In this document: positions 50,249-63,145 of the stretch, piece after piece
Layout: every line of letters begins with the position of its first letter
Position numbering within the stretch: the stretch's first letter is position 1
From: Cryptomeria japonica
Taxonomy: Eukaryota > Streptophyta > Pinopsida > Cupressales > Cupressaceae
Direction of reading: 5' to 3'
Length of the DNA stretch: 64,000 bases
Assembly (NCBI RefSeq): GCF_030272615.1
Contig: NC_081413.1
Location: forward strand, 157,423,849 to 157,487,848
Program-made: the position numbers and the translations under genes
The notes under the pieces: model-generated
Seen by the model: only the letters and a program-made list of their open reading frames with translations
Databases searched by the model: none
What the model was told of the DNA's origin: nothing

Positions 50249-52274
50249 AAGAATATAAAATAAATCTTACCACAAAGGAACAACTAGATAATTCTGAATC
50301 TGGAAAAAACTTAAAATCAATGATGCAATAATTTATTAATAAAGGTTCTATAACTATGATGAAGTGAAAGATCAAAATAGCATATTCTCAAGTTACAATA
50401 TGGCCAAGGAATGCTTCAAAGTGATCATCATGAAATATCTTAAATAAATTATACTTAGACATGCAAAGAATTTTTTTTTCATGAATGGCTATATGGAGCT
50501 CCTCACTACCATTCAAAGCCACTTGAATCAACAAAATTAGACAATCAAGAAAAAAATTATGATCTCATGAGCCAAAAATGGAGGTCTAACACCAAGTGAT
50601 ACAAAATAGCACAAAATAATGGAACCAACAAAAATGATCTTCTCCACTAGATAGTACACTAAACCAACTTTCCAGTCATATCAATATGAATAAGTTATGG
50701 CAGATTTTTCATCAGGAGTAAGTTGCACAAAAATGAGAAAAAAATTAGCACCCAAAGGGCTAGCCCTTAAACACCCATACAACCTCTATAACTACCAAGG
50801 GAAAAAAGAGATTTCCACTAGTGGTGGTGGTAGCATTGGAGTGGGAAACACTATTGATGGTGCTTGGGTGATGTGCCATTGATTGTGCCATGTAAGAGAG
50901 TAAACCTTTTCATAGACATAGATCCTCAACATACCACAGGGTTGTAAGCACTATAAACAAAGTGCACAATTCTTAAAAAATCACCACATAATATATAAAA
51001 CATAAGTATAATGAAGTTGATAGCACTATAAACAAATTTTTAAACAACCACATAACTTGAAACATATGAAAAATACCAACCACTTGCATAGACCAAGTGG
51101 AATAAAACAAAGATTTTAAAATGTAATTTTTATATATTGAAAATTATGCTAAAAATATCATACTAATAAATATGCAAGACCATTTAAATGAAGTGTACCC
51201 AACACGTGTGATAAGAAAAATGAAAAACATGTGGCCTATCACCTATAAAATCATACCCATTCATATAGCCAAGATCCAAGCATTGGCCAAAGCATACGAC
51301 ATAAGATATGTTGAAGGTGAGTTAGCCCATGTACAACAATGTGGTAACTAAATAACTTGTAAACGCCAAATATTTGACCAAGAATTGACCAAATGGGGTG
51401 ACTTGTGAATATAACCCTTCAAAATGATTAATATGCATACTATACTAGTATAAAAAGTGGCAGTACAATGTATGTTATTTCAAAATAAATACACCATCCA
51501 ATCCTAAGTTAGCCTAATTGTATATGAGTTGGTACTAGTTGTGACAAAAAATGATGAAATGCACCAGCAACAAAAGTTAAACACCAATTAAAAATGGGAA
51601 AGCTTCACCAAAATAATTAATGTCGACCAAAATAAAAAATCAATAGGGATTTGTACATTTGAAGTTGGCCCATCACCATTCAACACATGTATAGTATAAG
51701 ATGGCATAAGACCTGAAAAATTGATTGTAGATTGGTACCAAATGTACTAATGATGGAATAGTGATGCAAGGGGAATTAGTATCGCAAACAATAGAATATG
51801 CAGAGGAATATGGCAAATCTAAGGCCACATATGTTGTTAGACTAGCATTTTTTCTCTTTCCATTTTCTAGGCCATATCGTATGGCCTATATGGCCAATTA
51901 CAGATCCGTACGGATCTTGACAACTACCATTAATGGTAAAAAAGTACTAGATGCCTCTCAAAATGTCTCCAATTTTTATGATGTGGTAGGTAATTTGAGG
52001 ATTTTTTGGCCTTTTGAGCATAATGGAAAGGTTATATTTGACCCAAAGTGCTCCAGGAAATTTTAGCTACCTCTAAATTTTGGAAATTGAAACCCTATTT
52101 TCAAACCTTCATAAAACTTGCAATTGATATAATTTAAAAAAAATAAAATCCAATCCTTTCTTTCTCAAATGTCTTGGATTCAACGATGAGGTCAAATACA
52201 CCATAAAATTCACCTAAAAAGGTCTTCAAGACATATTATTACTCTCAAATATTGGAAGATGTATGAAATATTAG
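50249..52274 (-). other. Interior of the split minus-strand LTR element, no gene resolved
   Basis: AT-rich with only short frames. The 101-codon plus-strand frame at 51761-52066 has no family features. A 16 bp palindrome (AGATCCGTACGGATCT) lies at 51902-51917. Confidence 0.4.
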
Positions 52275-52279
52275 AGATT

Positions 52280-52684
52280 GTTGGTGTAATTTATGTCTCG
52301 TGTAATTACAGTTTACTTTACTTGACTTAGGTTAATTCATTTCATAGAAGTTTGTAAATGAGACACTTAGGGAATTGCATATCTAGGGAATATAGTTGTA
52401 GAAGAAATTCCACCTTTGGTGGGTGATCCACATTTAGTGGAATTATATATTGTTTCTCCTACCTACCCCTACCTACCCTTGCATCTCATTTGGCCACATT
52501 TTATGACTGTGTGCTCTCATTTCCCTATGGCCTTTCCTATTATGCAAGCTCATGTATATTGTACTCAATTGGCCATTTTGCATCTTAATGAGAATACAAT
52601 TTATTCTTGTGTATTCTGTTCTCTCTTGCTTTTGTGCTATTTATTGGCCTCTAGATCTTAGGTTGCTATAGTAAATTTCTAACA
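52280..52684 (+). repeat. Left LTR of the copia-type element
   Basis: 405 bp, aligned with 54624-55032; shared block AAATTCCACCTTTGGTGGGT. Confidence 0.9.
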
Positions 52685-54623
52685 TGGTATCAAAGCTATT
52701 AGAGTGCCATGGATAGTCATTTGAGAGAAATTTGATGCAATTTGGGGGGTTTTGTCTTTTATAGCTTTCTATTGTAGTTTAATATTGGAGCTTGTTGGGT
52801 CAAATTAAAGGTCACCATTAGATTGAGGCTCAAAAAATTTATAATCACCCTTTTTTTAATCCAAATTTGACACCGGAAGACAAATCTATAGCCCTTTGAA
52901 GGTGGAGGGTGTTACTTGACCCAGGAGCAATCTATAATTTTGGAGCACTTTGCACCAAATTTTACATCACCATCATGCTCAGAAGGCTCAAGAAACCCTA
53001 CCTCGTATGTTCATTCGCTAAAAGTGGCCTCCGTCACCCAAAACTAAAATAAAAATCCCTCCCAGCTACTGTACACACAATCTGTAGTAAGGTACGATAT
53101 TTAATTTTTTAATTAATTTTTGTTTTTTTCCCTTTTCGTATTTTTATTATTTAAAACAAATAAAAAATGCAAATCTAATTGGGAAAGGAGGGGGGGGGGG
53201 TTCTCTTTTTTTAATAAAAAATTTAAATTTTGTGGTGGGCAGTGTTTTTTTAGGCCCATAGGCCTCTACAATACTGTAGGGACACTTGCGACCCCACAGT
53301 GTATTTGTGGGTAACTGTAGTGACACACCATAGGCACACTTGTGGCCCCATAGTGTACTTACGAGTACCGTATATATTCTTGTGGAATTTAGGCCTTTAG
53401 GGGTTCCACAAGTGTTCCTGCAGGCCTAGAGGGGTAAAAAATTTTAAATTATGTTTTTTTTAAATAAAAAACTTTTAAAATATGTTTTTTTAATAAAAAT
53501 TGTGTTTTTTAGTTTAATTTTATTAAAATAGATTTTTAATAAATTTTTTTAACCCAAAAATTAAAAGAAACATGTGTTTTTCTTTTTTAATAAAGTTTTT
53601 TGTCAATAATTCAAAAAAATTAAAAAATTAAAAATTCTTTATTAATTTTTTAATAAAGTTTTTTTAATATGGGTTTTTAATATTTTTCTTAATGAGATTT
53701 TTTTAAGTCTTTTAAAAACAAAACTTTAATTAAATAAGAAAACTTGGGAATACTTTTTTTCATGTCCACCTATCATACCTATCTTGCAACATTCTGCAAT
53801 TGACAGACAGGGGGGGTTAGTTGCCCCTACATTTTTTTTGGTGACATTCCAATCCAAGGCATCTTCATTTCTAGTCTTCTATAGAGCATATTTTTGGTGG
53901 AATCATCTTCATGTTTCCATATTTGCACTATGTCATGTCGCATTCTCTTGCATGAGCTATGTTGTACATGCACTAATATAAACTATCATTCTTCTTCGTA
54001 CCTTGTCATTGATGAAATATTAATTGCCATCTTCATGTACTCAGTAGATTAGAAAATATCTTGTGCGACTTGGTGCATGGCTGTAGTTGAGAGTTATATT
54101 TTACCAATTTGTGCATGGCTCTAATGACACTTAGATTGTACCAATTTTCCATTGACGAGTATTTAGTCGATGCTCATATAGGTTGTCTCCATGCTTGATC
54201 TTAATCATATTGTAATGAGTGATTCATCGGTCATTATTCATCGACATTGGTGCCTCATTTTATCATACTTTGACATTCTTGGTGCAACATTGTCTCTATT
54301 CCTAATAGGGAGGAATACTATTCGACATCATTGGACCATCTTGGTATAAGATTCTACATTGAGGGGGGCTTCATGGTATCTCTTCTTCTCTTTTATGGGG
54401 GGAAATTTTTCCTCACATGACATTTTGTTCTTCTCATTGAGAGTATTGTGTATTCATCTCTCTTTTAGGGGGAAGTTTTTCCCATTAGGTTTTTCTCTCT
54501 TTCTCCATTTGTGAGAGATTGCATTGAATTTGTACATGGGTACCCAACATGGCCTAGTAGTCGGGACCCATATTGCATTGTTAGCTTGAGTCTACATTCC
54601 CATAAGTTTCACTTAAGGGGGGG

Positions 54624-55032
54624 TGTTGGTGTAATTAAGGTCTGATGCAATTGTACACTTTACTTAAGTTGACTTAGGTTAATGCATTTCATAGTAGTTT
54701 GGATATGAGACACTTATGTAATTGCATATCTAGGGAATATGGTTATAGGAGAAATTCCACCTTTGGTGGGTGATCCACCTATAGTAGAATTATCTATTGT
54801 TTCTCCTACCTACCACTACCTACCCTTGCTTCTCGTTAGGTCACATGTCATGATTGTGTGCTCTCATTTTCCTATGGCCTTGCCTATATTTTCAAGCTCA
54901 TGCATTTTATACTCAGTTGGGAATTTTGCATCTTAATGAGAACACATTTTATTCTTGTATAGTTTGTTCTCTTTTTCTTTTGAGCTATTCATTGGCCTCT
55001 ATATCATGGGTTTCTATAGGAAAATTCTAATA
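54624..55032 (+). repeat. Right LTR of the copia-type element
   Basis: 409 bp, follows the purine tract and ends one base changed from the canonical CA, before GAGAT. Confidence 0.9.
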
Positions 55033-55049
55033 GAGATATTTGATACCAT

Positions 55050-55446
55050 GTAGGAGTAGATAGGCGACTCCTCAACACCCTCAAGGATCTCTTCTAGATG
55101 AGGATAGATTCCACAAGAGAGAAGGGAAATATAGCTTGCATAATACTGCATAGATTGACATTGGTTGAATATAAATAAAAATGTACAGGAGGCCTTTATT
55201 ATATATTCAAGGTATAAGGTAGGATTATATAAGCTATTAGCATGTGTCTTAGTCATATAAAATGGGACCACCACCCTTGATACAGATATTAAATGCATAG
55301 ATAAATAAAAGAAAATAATAAGATGGCCTCATTATAAGAAACTTTAAAAAATGACACCTAGGACTAACTTAACTCATAAGTAAACTTAACATTTGAATTA
55401 TCTCTCACTAATAAATACATAGGAAATAACATCATTCAAACTAACA
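55050..55446 (-). repeat. Right (5') LTR of the split minus-strand element
   Basis: Ends TGTAGGAG and CTAACA on the plus strand, with TGATACCA at 55042-55049 as primer-site remnant. Its right half matches 38500-38742. Confidence 0.6.
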
Positions 55447-58400
55447 AAAATAAAGCTTTTCCCTCATTTAATTGAGAATATAAACAAGAACCTAAGTTTG
55501 ATCTCTGCAAGGGAGATCTTAGTTTGTTGTGTGTTTAATATTTTTTAGGATTGTGAGAGTAGTATTTTTAAGTATTTGTGGGTGAACTAACTAACAATGA
55601 CAAAATGATTAAATTTAATAGAATAAAACAAATATAACCTGAAGTATAAAAATAGTAAGGGAGATATGGAATGTGGACACAAAGAAGGATTTAGAACTAT
55701 AATCTATAGCTAATTGTGTTGAAAAGAAGAATTGGTAACCCATGTCTAAAGGTTATGGATAATTGGGAGACGATAAAAAATGGAATCAAGTAGCTCTACA
55801 CACCTATTGTGGTGCCTACCTGATTCATCTTACCTTTTTATACATCAAATGATTATATTGGTATATCTTAGTTTATTTTAAGATAATTTAATGATATCAT
55901 ACTATGTACTAACCTTATTTTATGATTATATTGGATATGGTGATGATGGTAGTGCTTGGATGTTGTTATTGTTTTCTACTGAGTTTGTGATAGGGATGAT
56001 GTACGACATGACATTGTAATTTCCCTTTACTTGTCTATTTGTTTCATGATACATGTTATTGTATATGTTGTTGTGCATGTATTGGAGGTGACAAGTTTGC
56101 AGGTACCATACATCAACTCCACCAGGCTTCATAGGTTTGAGTGTGTCTTCATCCCAATGGTCAGTTGATCGGGGATGACATGAAATCCCATTCTACACTT
56201 TGGGTTTAAGTTGATTACCCTTGTCAATTTAGTGTCTTGGTGTGAGATGTTGTTTAGCATCAAGTGGTCTCTTGAGTTATCCTATATCAAATTTCCTTGT
56301 AATGTTATGATTATTGATTGATTTAACTGTTAATTAATTAATTGATTTATATAGTTTAAGAATGTTAAATTAATTTTATGGATTTACATAGTTTATAATA
56401 ATAAATTAAATAAATAAATGCCATTAATATTTAATATTAATGAGAGGCTAATATTGGAATTTATATTTTATATTATTGATTTAATGGTTATTGGATACTT
56501 ATTTATTAATTGTCTTTTGGAATTATTATCCATTTTTATTGTTGAGATTTTCATATTAATTTTGGTATTTGTTTATACACCCTTGGTTATTTATTAATGG
56601 GATTTTATATTTAATTTTGTGCCCATGGCTTAAATTATTTATTGGTTGATTATATTATTTTCCCTATTACCCTTTTGGGTTAATTGATATATTATTTATT
56701 CTACCTACCCTATTTTACTATTGGCCGAGTTATTGGGGTAAGTTAATTAAATAAATATTTTATATTCTTGCCTTGGTATTTACATAGGGTTGGTAAGAAA
56801 TATATTTTTAATACTTTATTTTCATTGGCTAACATACTTTTATAGTTTTGGTTTAATTTTTCTATTTATTGGATCTTGTTGTGTGTAGCCGAGGTTGGCA
56901 TCTCTAAGAATTTTGATTTGTAGATTTTTGGTTTTGATTGATCAAGCTTGGATTTGGATTTGTTGGAGTTTTGGATTAGTTGTTGTGCTTCATCAATTGT
57001 CTTGGCTATCACTTAAATTTCTCCAAGTTGGAGCTTTGCCTTCTTTCTTGAATTTTGATTTGGAAGGATTTGTATTCTCCGTGTCTTTTGAAAAAATTTT
57101 CTTCGGGGTTATTGGATTTTCTATTTGATTATATGATATTTTATATATGTTGGGGAAAGAGATTCATGGTTAATTTATACATATGTATATACTTGTTGAA
57201 GGAATGAATGTGGTTGTGTATTGCTGGGATAACAAGTGGATGTCTTCATTGTTCTTGATGTCTTGTTACTTCCTTTCATTCTAGATTTTATGAGCTCTTA
57301 TTTACCTTTCTATTTCATGAATGAGTCCTCTCTCAGCTTTATTTTTTCTCCTCATGTTGCCATTTGAGTTCTAGGCAAATCTGTGTATTTCTTTGTGAAA
57401 GAGGTGTTGGGAAACGATATCAACTTCCTCTTGTATTGTCTTGTTATCTTGTTTATGTATTGTTTTGAATTTATTTTGGCTAGTCACACCTTCTGGGAGT
57501 GTCTTGTGTTCATTTTGTGAGCTTAAGTGCAAGTTTGTGCAAGATCGTCACTTGGTTTTTTCATTCTCTACATTTTTTGTCTATGCCTTAGATGCATCAT
57601 TTTGCGCCCTATATATGCTACAAAATAGCATGGATGCACCATTCTAGGCTATCTATACACTATTTCGAGATTTATATGCACTATTGTATGTGTTTAATGC
57701 ACCAATCTTCTCTACCTTAATGCACTTTGACATGGATGCGCTAAAAGAATTCATGGATGCACTAAAAGAATTCATGGATGCACTAAACTGCCTTGTCATT
57801 TGTGTTTTCTGAGTTGATTATCCAGTTCTATTTCCGTCTAGAAGTTGTTCTTTCATGTACTAAGTACTCTTTGGTGGTCTGAAGCTGAGATATAGCTTAT
57901 GATTGATTATTTGCATTGATATGTTATATGCAAGACGAGCAATATTGTGTTGCTATATTGGGCTCTTTAGATTAAGTTTGATATGTGATTTATGTGACTG
58001 ATGACGCTGTGATATTGGCATTATTGTGCATTTATGATATTCTTATGTTTATGGAGATCTTGGAAGACCAGATTATGTTTATGAGCCCTTTTTGTTTTGC
58101 ATATGCTTGTGTTGTAACCTTAAGGCCTAGGTACATGGTTAGGGAGAGTGGGCTTCCATGAGTCTATCGAGGTCATGAGGAATAGACTACTAGGATTCCT
58201 TGTTGTTTGGAGTCGGGGTCTAGACCATTTGGGTAGCTCATTGGAGGTTTATTGTATTAATAAATTGATAACATAATAAATTAATGATAGGTGGGTTGGG
58301 TAGTAGTAACTCATCTAAGTAAGATAAGAAATGTATATGTGGTTCCCCATCTCATTGCTTGGAGACCGAAGTGAGGAGGTAGATCTAGTAACCAGATAAA

Positions 58401-59018
58401 CTGAACTCCTTTGATTTCCTCAAAGGTTGAGATGGTTTCTCAAGTGTATCATGGATGCTGGGCTAAGTTATAGGATATCCTTAATGGTGATAGAATGTGA
58501 TGACACTCTTCCCTACATATTGGTCCTAGTTCCTTATACTTTGTATTGTGGTGCCTCTAGATGCCCTATATGGTGGATTATGTCATGTCTTGTGGTCTTG
58601 GAGTTATTTCATCTCTTTGGTACTTAGGTGTCAATCTAGATTTGGAGTATGAGTGGGATCTTGTGTCATCTCCTAGCATAGAGAGTGGTTCCTTATTGTT
58701 CCACGTGGTCGGGTGGTTTGATGCCTTCTTCCATTGGGATGTTCTTAATTAAATGCTCTTGCATGGATGTGGATCTCTTATCTCTTTAGTCATAGATGGA
58801 TATTTATAGTAGATTGATGTATATGATTCATATGACATATGTACTTGTAGAATTTAGGAGATAATTATATTGTGGTTGATAGCTATGCTCCTTTATGTAA
58901 ATGGATATAGTATTCATATGTAATGGTAGATGATATGTTAGGTGCACATATTGAATAATCTTTCTTCTATTTTGGATATTGCTTATTAATGGGATTGGTT
59001 CTATGGATATGCATCTAG

Positions 59019-62000
59019 TGTAATGCCCCACTAGGAACCCTAAGGGAAAACAACACAACTAGGCAGCTAAAGGGTGAAATTTTCTTTTTTTTTAAAAGAC
59101 TAAGTTTATTAGCTACAACCATTGCACGTTTAATAACACAACGAAAGTCTAACATATGATTTCCTAAGGGTTACCAACGAAGATTAATTCATAGATTACA
59201 TTAACACCATAGTTAATCCAATTGTCCATTTAATTAGATAAATTAAATGCTTAAGTTTAAAACTACATATACATCTAAATTCCATAATGAAGAAATGAAA
59301 GTACTCCAATGTATCCAATTTCCATAAAATAATTTAACACAAGATCAAAGCAACTGAAATAACATACCTTCCACTTACATACTATTACAATATCCATAAA
59401 TACACGGCTTCCATTAATGCCACAAATTATAAAGTTACAATATCAAGGTTACATAAAAGTCTGATACAATGACCACAAGGTCTCAACTAAACAATGATCT
59501 CGAACAAGAGTTGGCACACGAACCACGAACCAAGAAACACCAGTGAAGCCTTTCCTCGCCTGAAGATACAATCCTTAACATCCGATGGGAAGTAGCACTA
59601 CCACCTGACCATGTGATCCTAAAATGGAACCACCCCATCGTATTAGGAGATAGTAGAAAATCCTCAAGCAAGCAAAGTAAGACAAGTACAAAAGGACTAC
59701 AAGACTCCACAAACATCCATGTAACTCAACTCACAAAACACAAGTGACTCTAAGGAGAGAGTGTCATCGCATAGCTTGATGGTTACCATGGTATAGCCTC
59801 CATAGGTCCCGGCCCCCATCCTGGGTTTCTCCTGGTAACCTCTTCCGAGCCTCCAGCTCCAACTAAGTCTCATGCAGACCCTACCAATCCTTTCGTGAAG
59901 ACAAGGTGGTAAGTTTGCCATTCCAAGCCTTCTTGTAGAATTATGAGCCCTGTACAAGCACTACACCTATGCACGAGGTACATTATCTTAATTAATATTT
60001 ATCTCACTCCCCCCAATATATTATTAGGTTATCACTTTGTAACTAACTTTCAATGGGTTATCCTGTCATCCACTTCGGGAACGACCCCTTCTTGAAAGCC
60101 ACTCTCTCTCATAGGACACAAACATGAAAGGTCTCTCTACGAGAACTCTATGGCGAAACAGACAACCATAAACAATCCTGACAAAGCATAGGTGAAGGAT
60201 ACATAATCACTAACCCAAGATTGACCATTTGGACAAATACACACAATGGCTCACATCAATAAGGTTATACAACAACACCTGACCAAGGAAATATAACAAC
60301 ATAGGACACAATGACAACTCAACTAGAATTGCAATGAAATTAAGCTTGACTGCAAACACCATTTACACAAGATCCTAATACATGCAATCTTTTCTTAAAA
60401 TAGCCAAAAGCACAAATAACTTGCAATTAAAGATTTTTCAGACAATAAGAAAATACAACTATATTAATACAAAGAAATCAATTTTGTCATTTATCCAATA
60501 AGGTTAAATCAATCACATAAAAATTAACCCCCTAATTATATGTTCATGATTAATTTACAAATAGACACGATTAGATTATATCAATAATCTAAATTAAATT
60601 CCCAATTAAAAATTATATATAATAATATAATATAATTACATAAATATATATATTCTACGAATATAATATTATATAATTTTATCACATTAAAATATATAAT
60701 AAAAAGAAGATTTAATTTTGAAACATCTTTCATTTCATATATATATATATATATAAAATATTTTTTATTTATTTATTTTTATTTTTTATTTTTTAATTAA
60801 TGTATATATATATATATATATATATTAATACAATAATCTAAAAAAAGTAAATTCTATTTTCACCCAAAATTTATTTCCAATCAAATTTATTTACAGGGAA
60901 ATTAATTAATACATAATATCTCCAAAATAATATAATAAAATAATTTCCCTTAACTTTTAATAATACAATAAATTTAATTAATAATTAAATTTATTTCTAT
61001 AATAACTAATAATATCACAGAGATACACAAATATTAAAAAAGACTGACATAGCAAAATATTGAAACAAAAATCAAACAAGAGGGAATGATTTCTCTAGTA
61101 AATCCCATTCCTCTCAAATCTTGCAATTTCCATGCACAATAAAAATCTTGGCAAAATTTGTCAAAACAACTTTTCCCAATTTTCTCAAAATTTAATCTAC
61201 AAACACCCAGGTAATAACTTCTTTCCACAAACTAGAAATTAACTTCGAGAATAGGCTTTAGCCAAGAACAAGAAATAATTAGACAAAATTTTAGATTTGA
61301 CAAACATCTTAATACACACATCATTCAGAAAGAAGAAAGAAATAAAATATTTTCTTAAAACAACAATCAAAAGAAGCCACCCAACTTGGTATAGCTTTCC
61401 TGGAAGAAATCTGTAGAAGAGCCCTAATCTTTCCAATAAGCTTCCAATAAATTTCTTCGCCTAAATTTCTGACTTGTTTCCTGTGTATCCTAAAATAATG
61501 ACCTATTCCTCTTTTTAAACTAAAATTCTAGGTTGAATATCTTTTTCCCAAAAACCTAAATTTAGAATAAAAGTAATTTTCTTTTCTTTTCTAATTTTAT
61601 AACAAAAGATAAGCTAACATGCAATAATTAAAAATCATTGTTCTTTCTTTTCTTTTCTCATGCAAATTAATTAATTTTCTAAATAAAGAATTAAAGCAAT
61701 ACTTTAATTCTAATTAATTCTTTTATTCATTTATTTATTTATTCTTTTATTCTTTTATTAATTTATTCTTTTATTCTTTTATTTGTTTATAATTCTAGGA
61801 AATAATAAATACAATTAATTTAGTTTATTTTTCCACAAAAACTTTAATAAAAATATATTTCTAATATCATGTAGCTTGCAACTTAATTTAATAATTTCTT
61901 TTAATTAACTAAATTTATAATCTCAATGCATAAACAATTCAACTATGAGATAATACCATAAATTTAATTAATTAATTAAAACCAGTAAACAAACAATAGA

Positions 62001-62606
62001 GCAAATCAAAGCAAAGATTCATAAGAAGATCAAATGACAAAAATACGAAGGCCGAACTAACTGACAGGACGACCAACTGACGACACTCACATGAATGTAA
62101 CTGAGTAAAATAGGGTCAAGTACTATCTCCTCCACTTCCATCAGAAAATATAAGGCACACTCAAACCTATGAAGCTAGGTGGAGATGATACCCCGTACCT
62201 ACCTGGTACTTGTACCTGCAATATCCTACATCACCGAACCACACATGCATATAAACAATATAGAAGACACGACATACACACTGATGAAGGAGAATCATGA
62301 CGTTCCCTATCTTACCGAAATGAGTGAAGGAAAATCGTCCCCTTGCATCCAATACACTCGCAGACACACAAAATATAATTCCACATTGCGTAAATAAAGT
62401 AAAATGTCAGTACATAGCAATAATCATAAAATACCATAAATCACAAGTATTGAAATACTGCAAATAAATTATGCATCTCATATATCAGGATAAAGCATGA
62501 AATAATGTCATAAAAATCTAAATAACACATCATGGTAATGTATCCACTAAAAACAAACAATAATAAAATATGAGTCTAATGAGTTCAAACGAGTAGGGGT
62601 ACTACA
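59019..62606 (-). mobile_element. Solo-LTR-like element nested in reverse (3.6 kb)
   Basis: Flanked by TCTAG on both sides (59014-59018, 62607-62611). On the minus strand it starts TGTAGTACCCC and ends GGGGCATTACA, echoing the ends of family 1 although the interiors do not align by eye. It contains dinucleotide AT runs (60738-60760, 60803-60826) and AT-rich sequence, and no gene. Confidence 0.8.
60738..60826. repeat. AT dinucleotide microsatellites
   Basis: Two pure TA/AT runs of about 20-24 bp separated by a T-rich tract. Confidence 0.9.
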
Positions 62607-63145
62607 TCTAGTCTTATGTGAATGTCTATGATGATTAAGAAAATAGATTAGTAATGTGGTAATTAGTATTGAAAATGGAATAGTGATGCTAGGATATTGA
62701 ATAAGTTATTGGGATTAGGAACATATAGAATTGGTGCTCATAAAATGAACCTAAGGGGTCTAATGGGATTTGTATTATTAAAGGATGTATTTATGATAGT
62801 TAGAATAGTGAAGTTATTTTATGTATACATGAAAAGAGAAAGGTTAGTTGAGTTATAATGCATGGATCATGGTATTAAATATGATGTTATGCTTATATGG
62901 ATATGATCTTGATGAGGTTGTAAGTAATGACGTTGAGGTACCCTAGGGAAAGATTAATTATAGAGTTGTGTTTATTTCCACTTGTGTATAGTAATTTTAT
63001 GTTTATATTCATTAATAAAACATGGATGATAAATGCATATGAGTGGTTAGTTGTATATGTTGCATTATTAGATATTTCAAAAGACAAATTCTATATTTGC
63101 ATGTTAGTTGGTTCATATCTCTAGGGTATTTTGGCAGGCATTACA

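Larger units (their letters stand above)
52280..55032 (+). mobile_element. Non-autonomous copia-type element (2.75 kb)
   Basis: LTRs 52280-52684 and 54624-55032 start TGTTGGTGTAATT and end CTAACA/CTAATA. The insertion has the perfect duplication GAGAT (52275-52279, 55033-55037). A methionine-type primer site (TGGTATCAAAGC, 52685-52696) and polypurine tract (TTAAGGGGGGG, 54613-54623) are intact. The 1.9 kb interior has no gag or pol; it includes a poly-T/A-rich zone (53100-53760). Confidence 0.88.
38500..55446 (-). mobile_element. Minus-strand LTR element split by two later insertions
   Basis: A partial LTR at 38500-38742 matches the right end of 55050-55446 (shared GCATGTGTCTTA, CTACCCTTGATACA-like, AATGACACCTAGGA and AAGTAAACTTAACAT blocks). 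The right LTR has TGTAGGAG...CTAACA ends with a primer-site remnant TGATACCA just left of it (55042-55049). A pyrimidine tract beside the left LTR (TCCCCCTTTAA) fits a minus-strand polypurine tract. Internal sequence is 38743-39720, 50249-52274 and 55033-55049; it shows no clear coding. Linking the parts into one element is inference. Confidence 0.5.
55808..63145 (+). mobile_element. Very long solo-LTR-like element (family 1, copy 2) with a nested element
   Basis: Starts TGTGGTGCCT and ends GCATTACA with the perfect duplication CCTAT (55803-55807, 63146-63150). It aligns with 9882-15816 over its full length apart from nested insertions. It has no internal direct repeats and no coding. It splits a dispersed repeat (21395-22280 is the unsplit copy), which confirms both ends. 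Without the nested element it is about 3.75 kb. Confidence 0.88.

Noticed and set aside
51902-51917. 16 bp palindrome as a binding site
   Set aside because: A single short palindrome in decayed transposon sequence with no context to support a function.
53187-53200. Second G-quadruplex
   Set aside because: A single G run with no further tracts close enough to form one.
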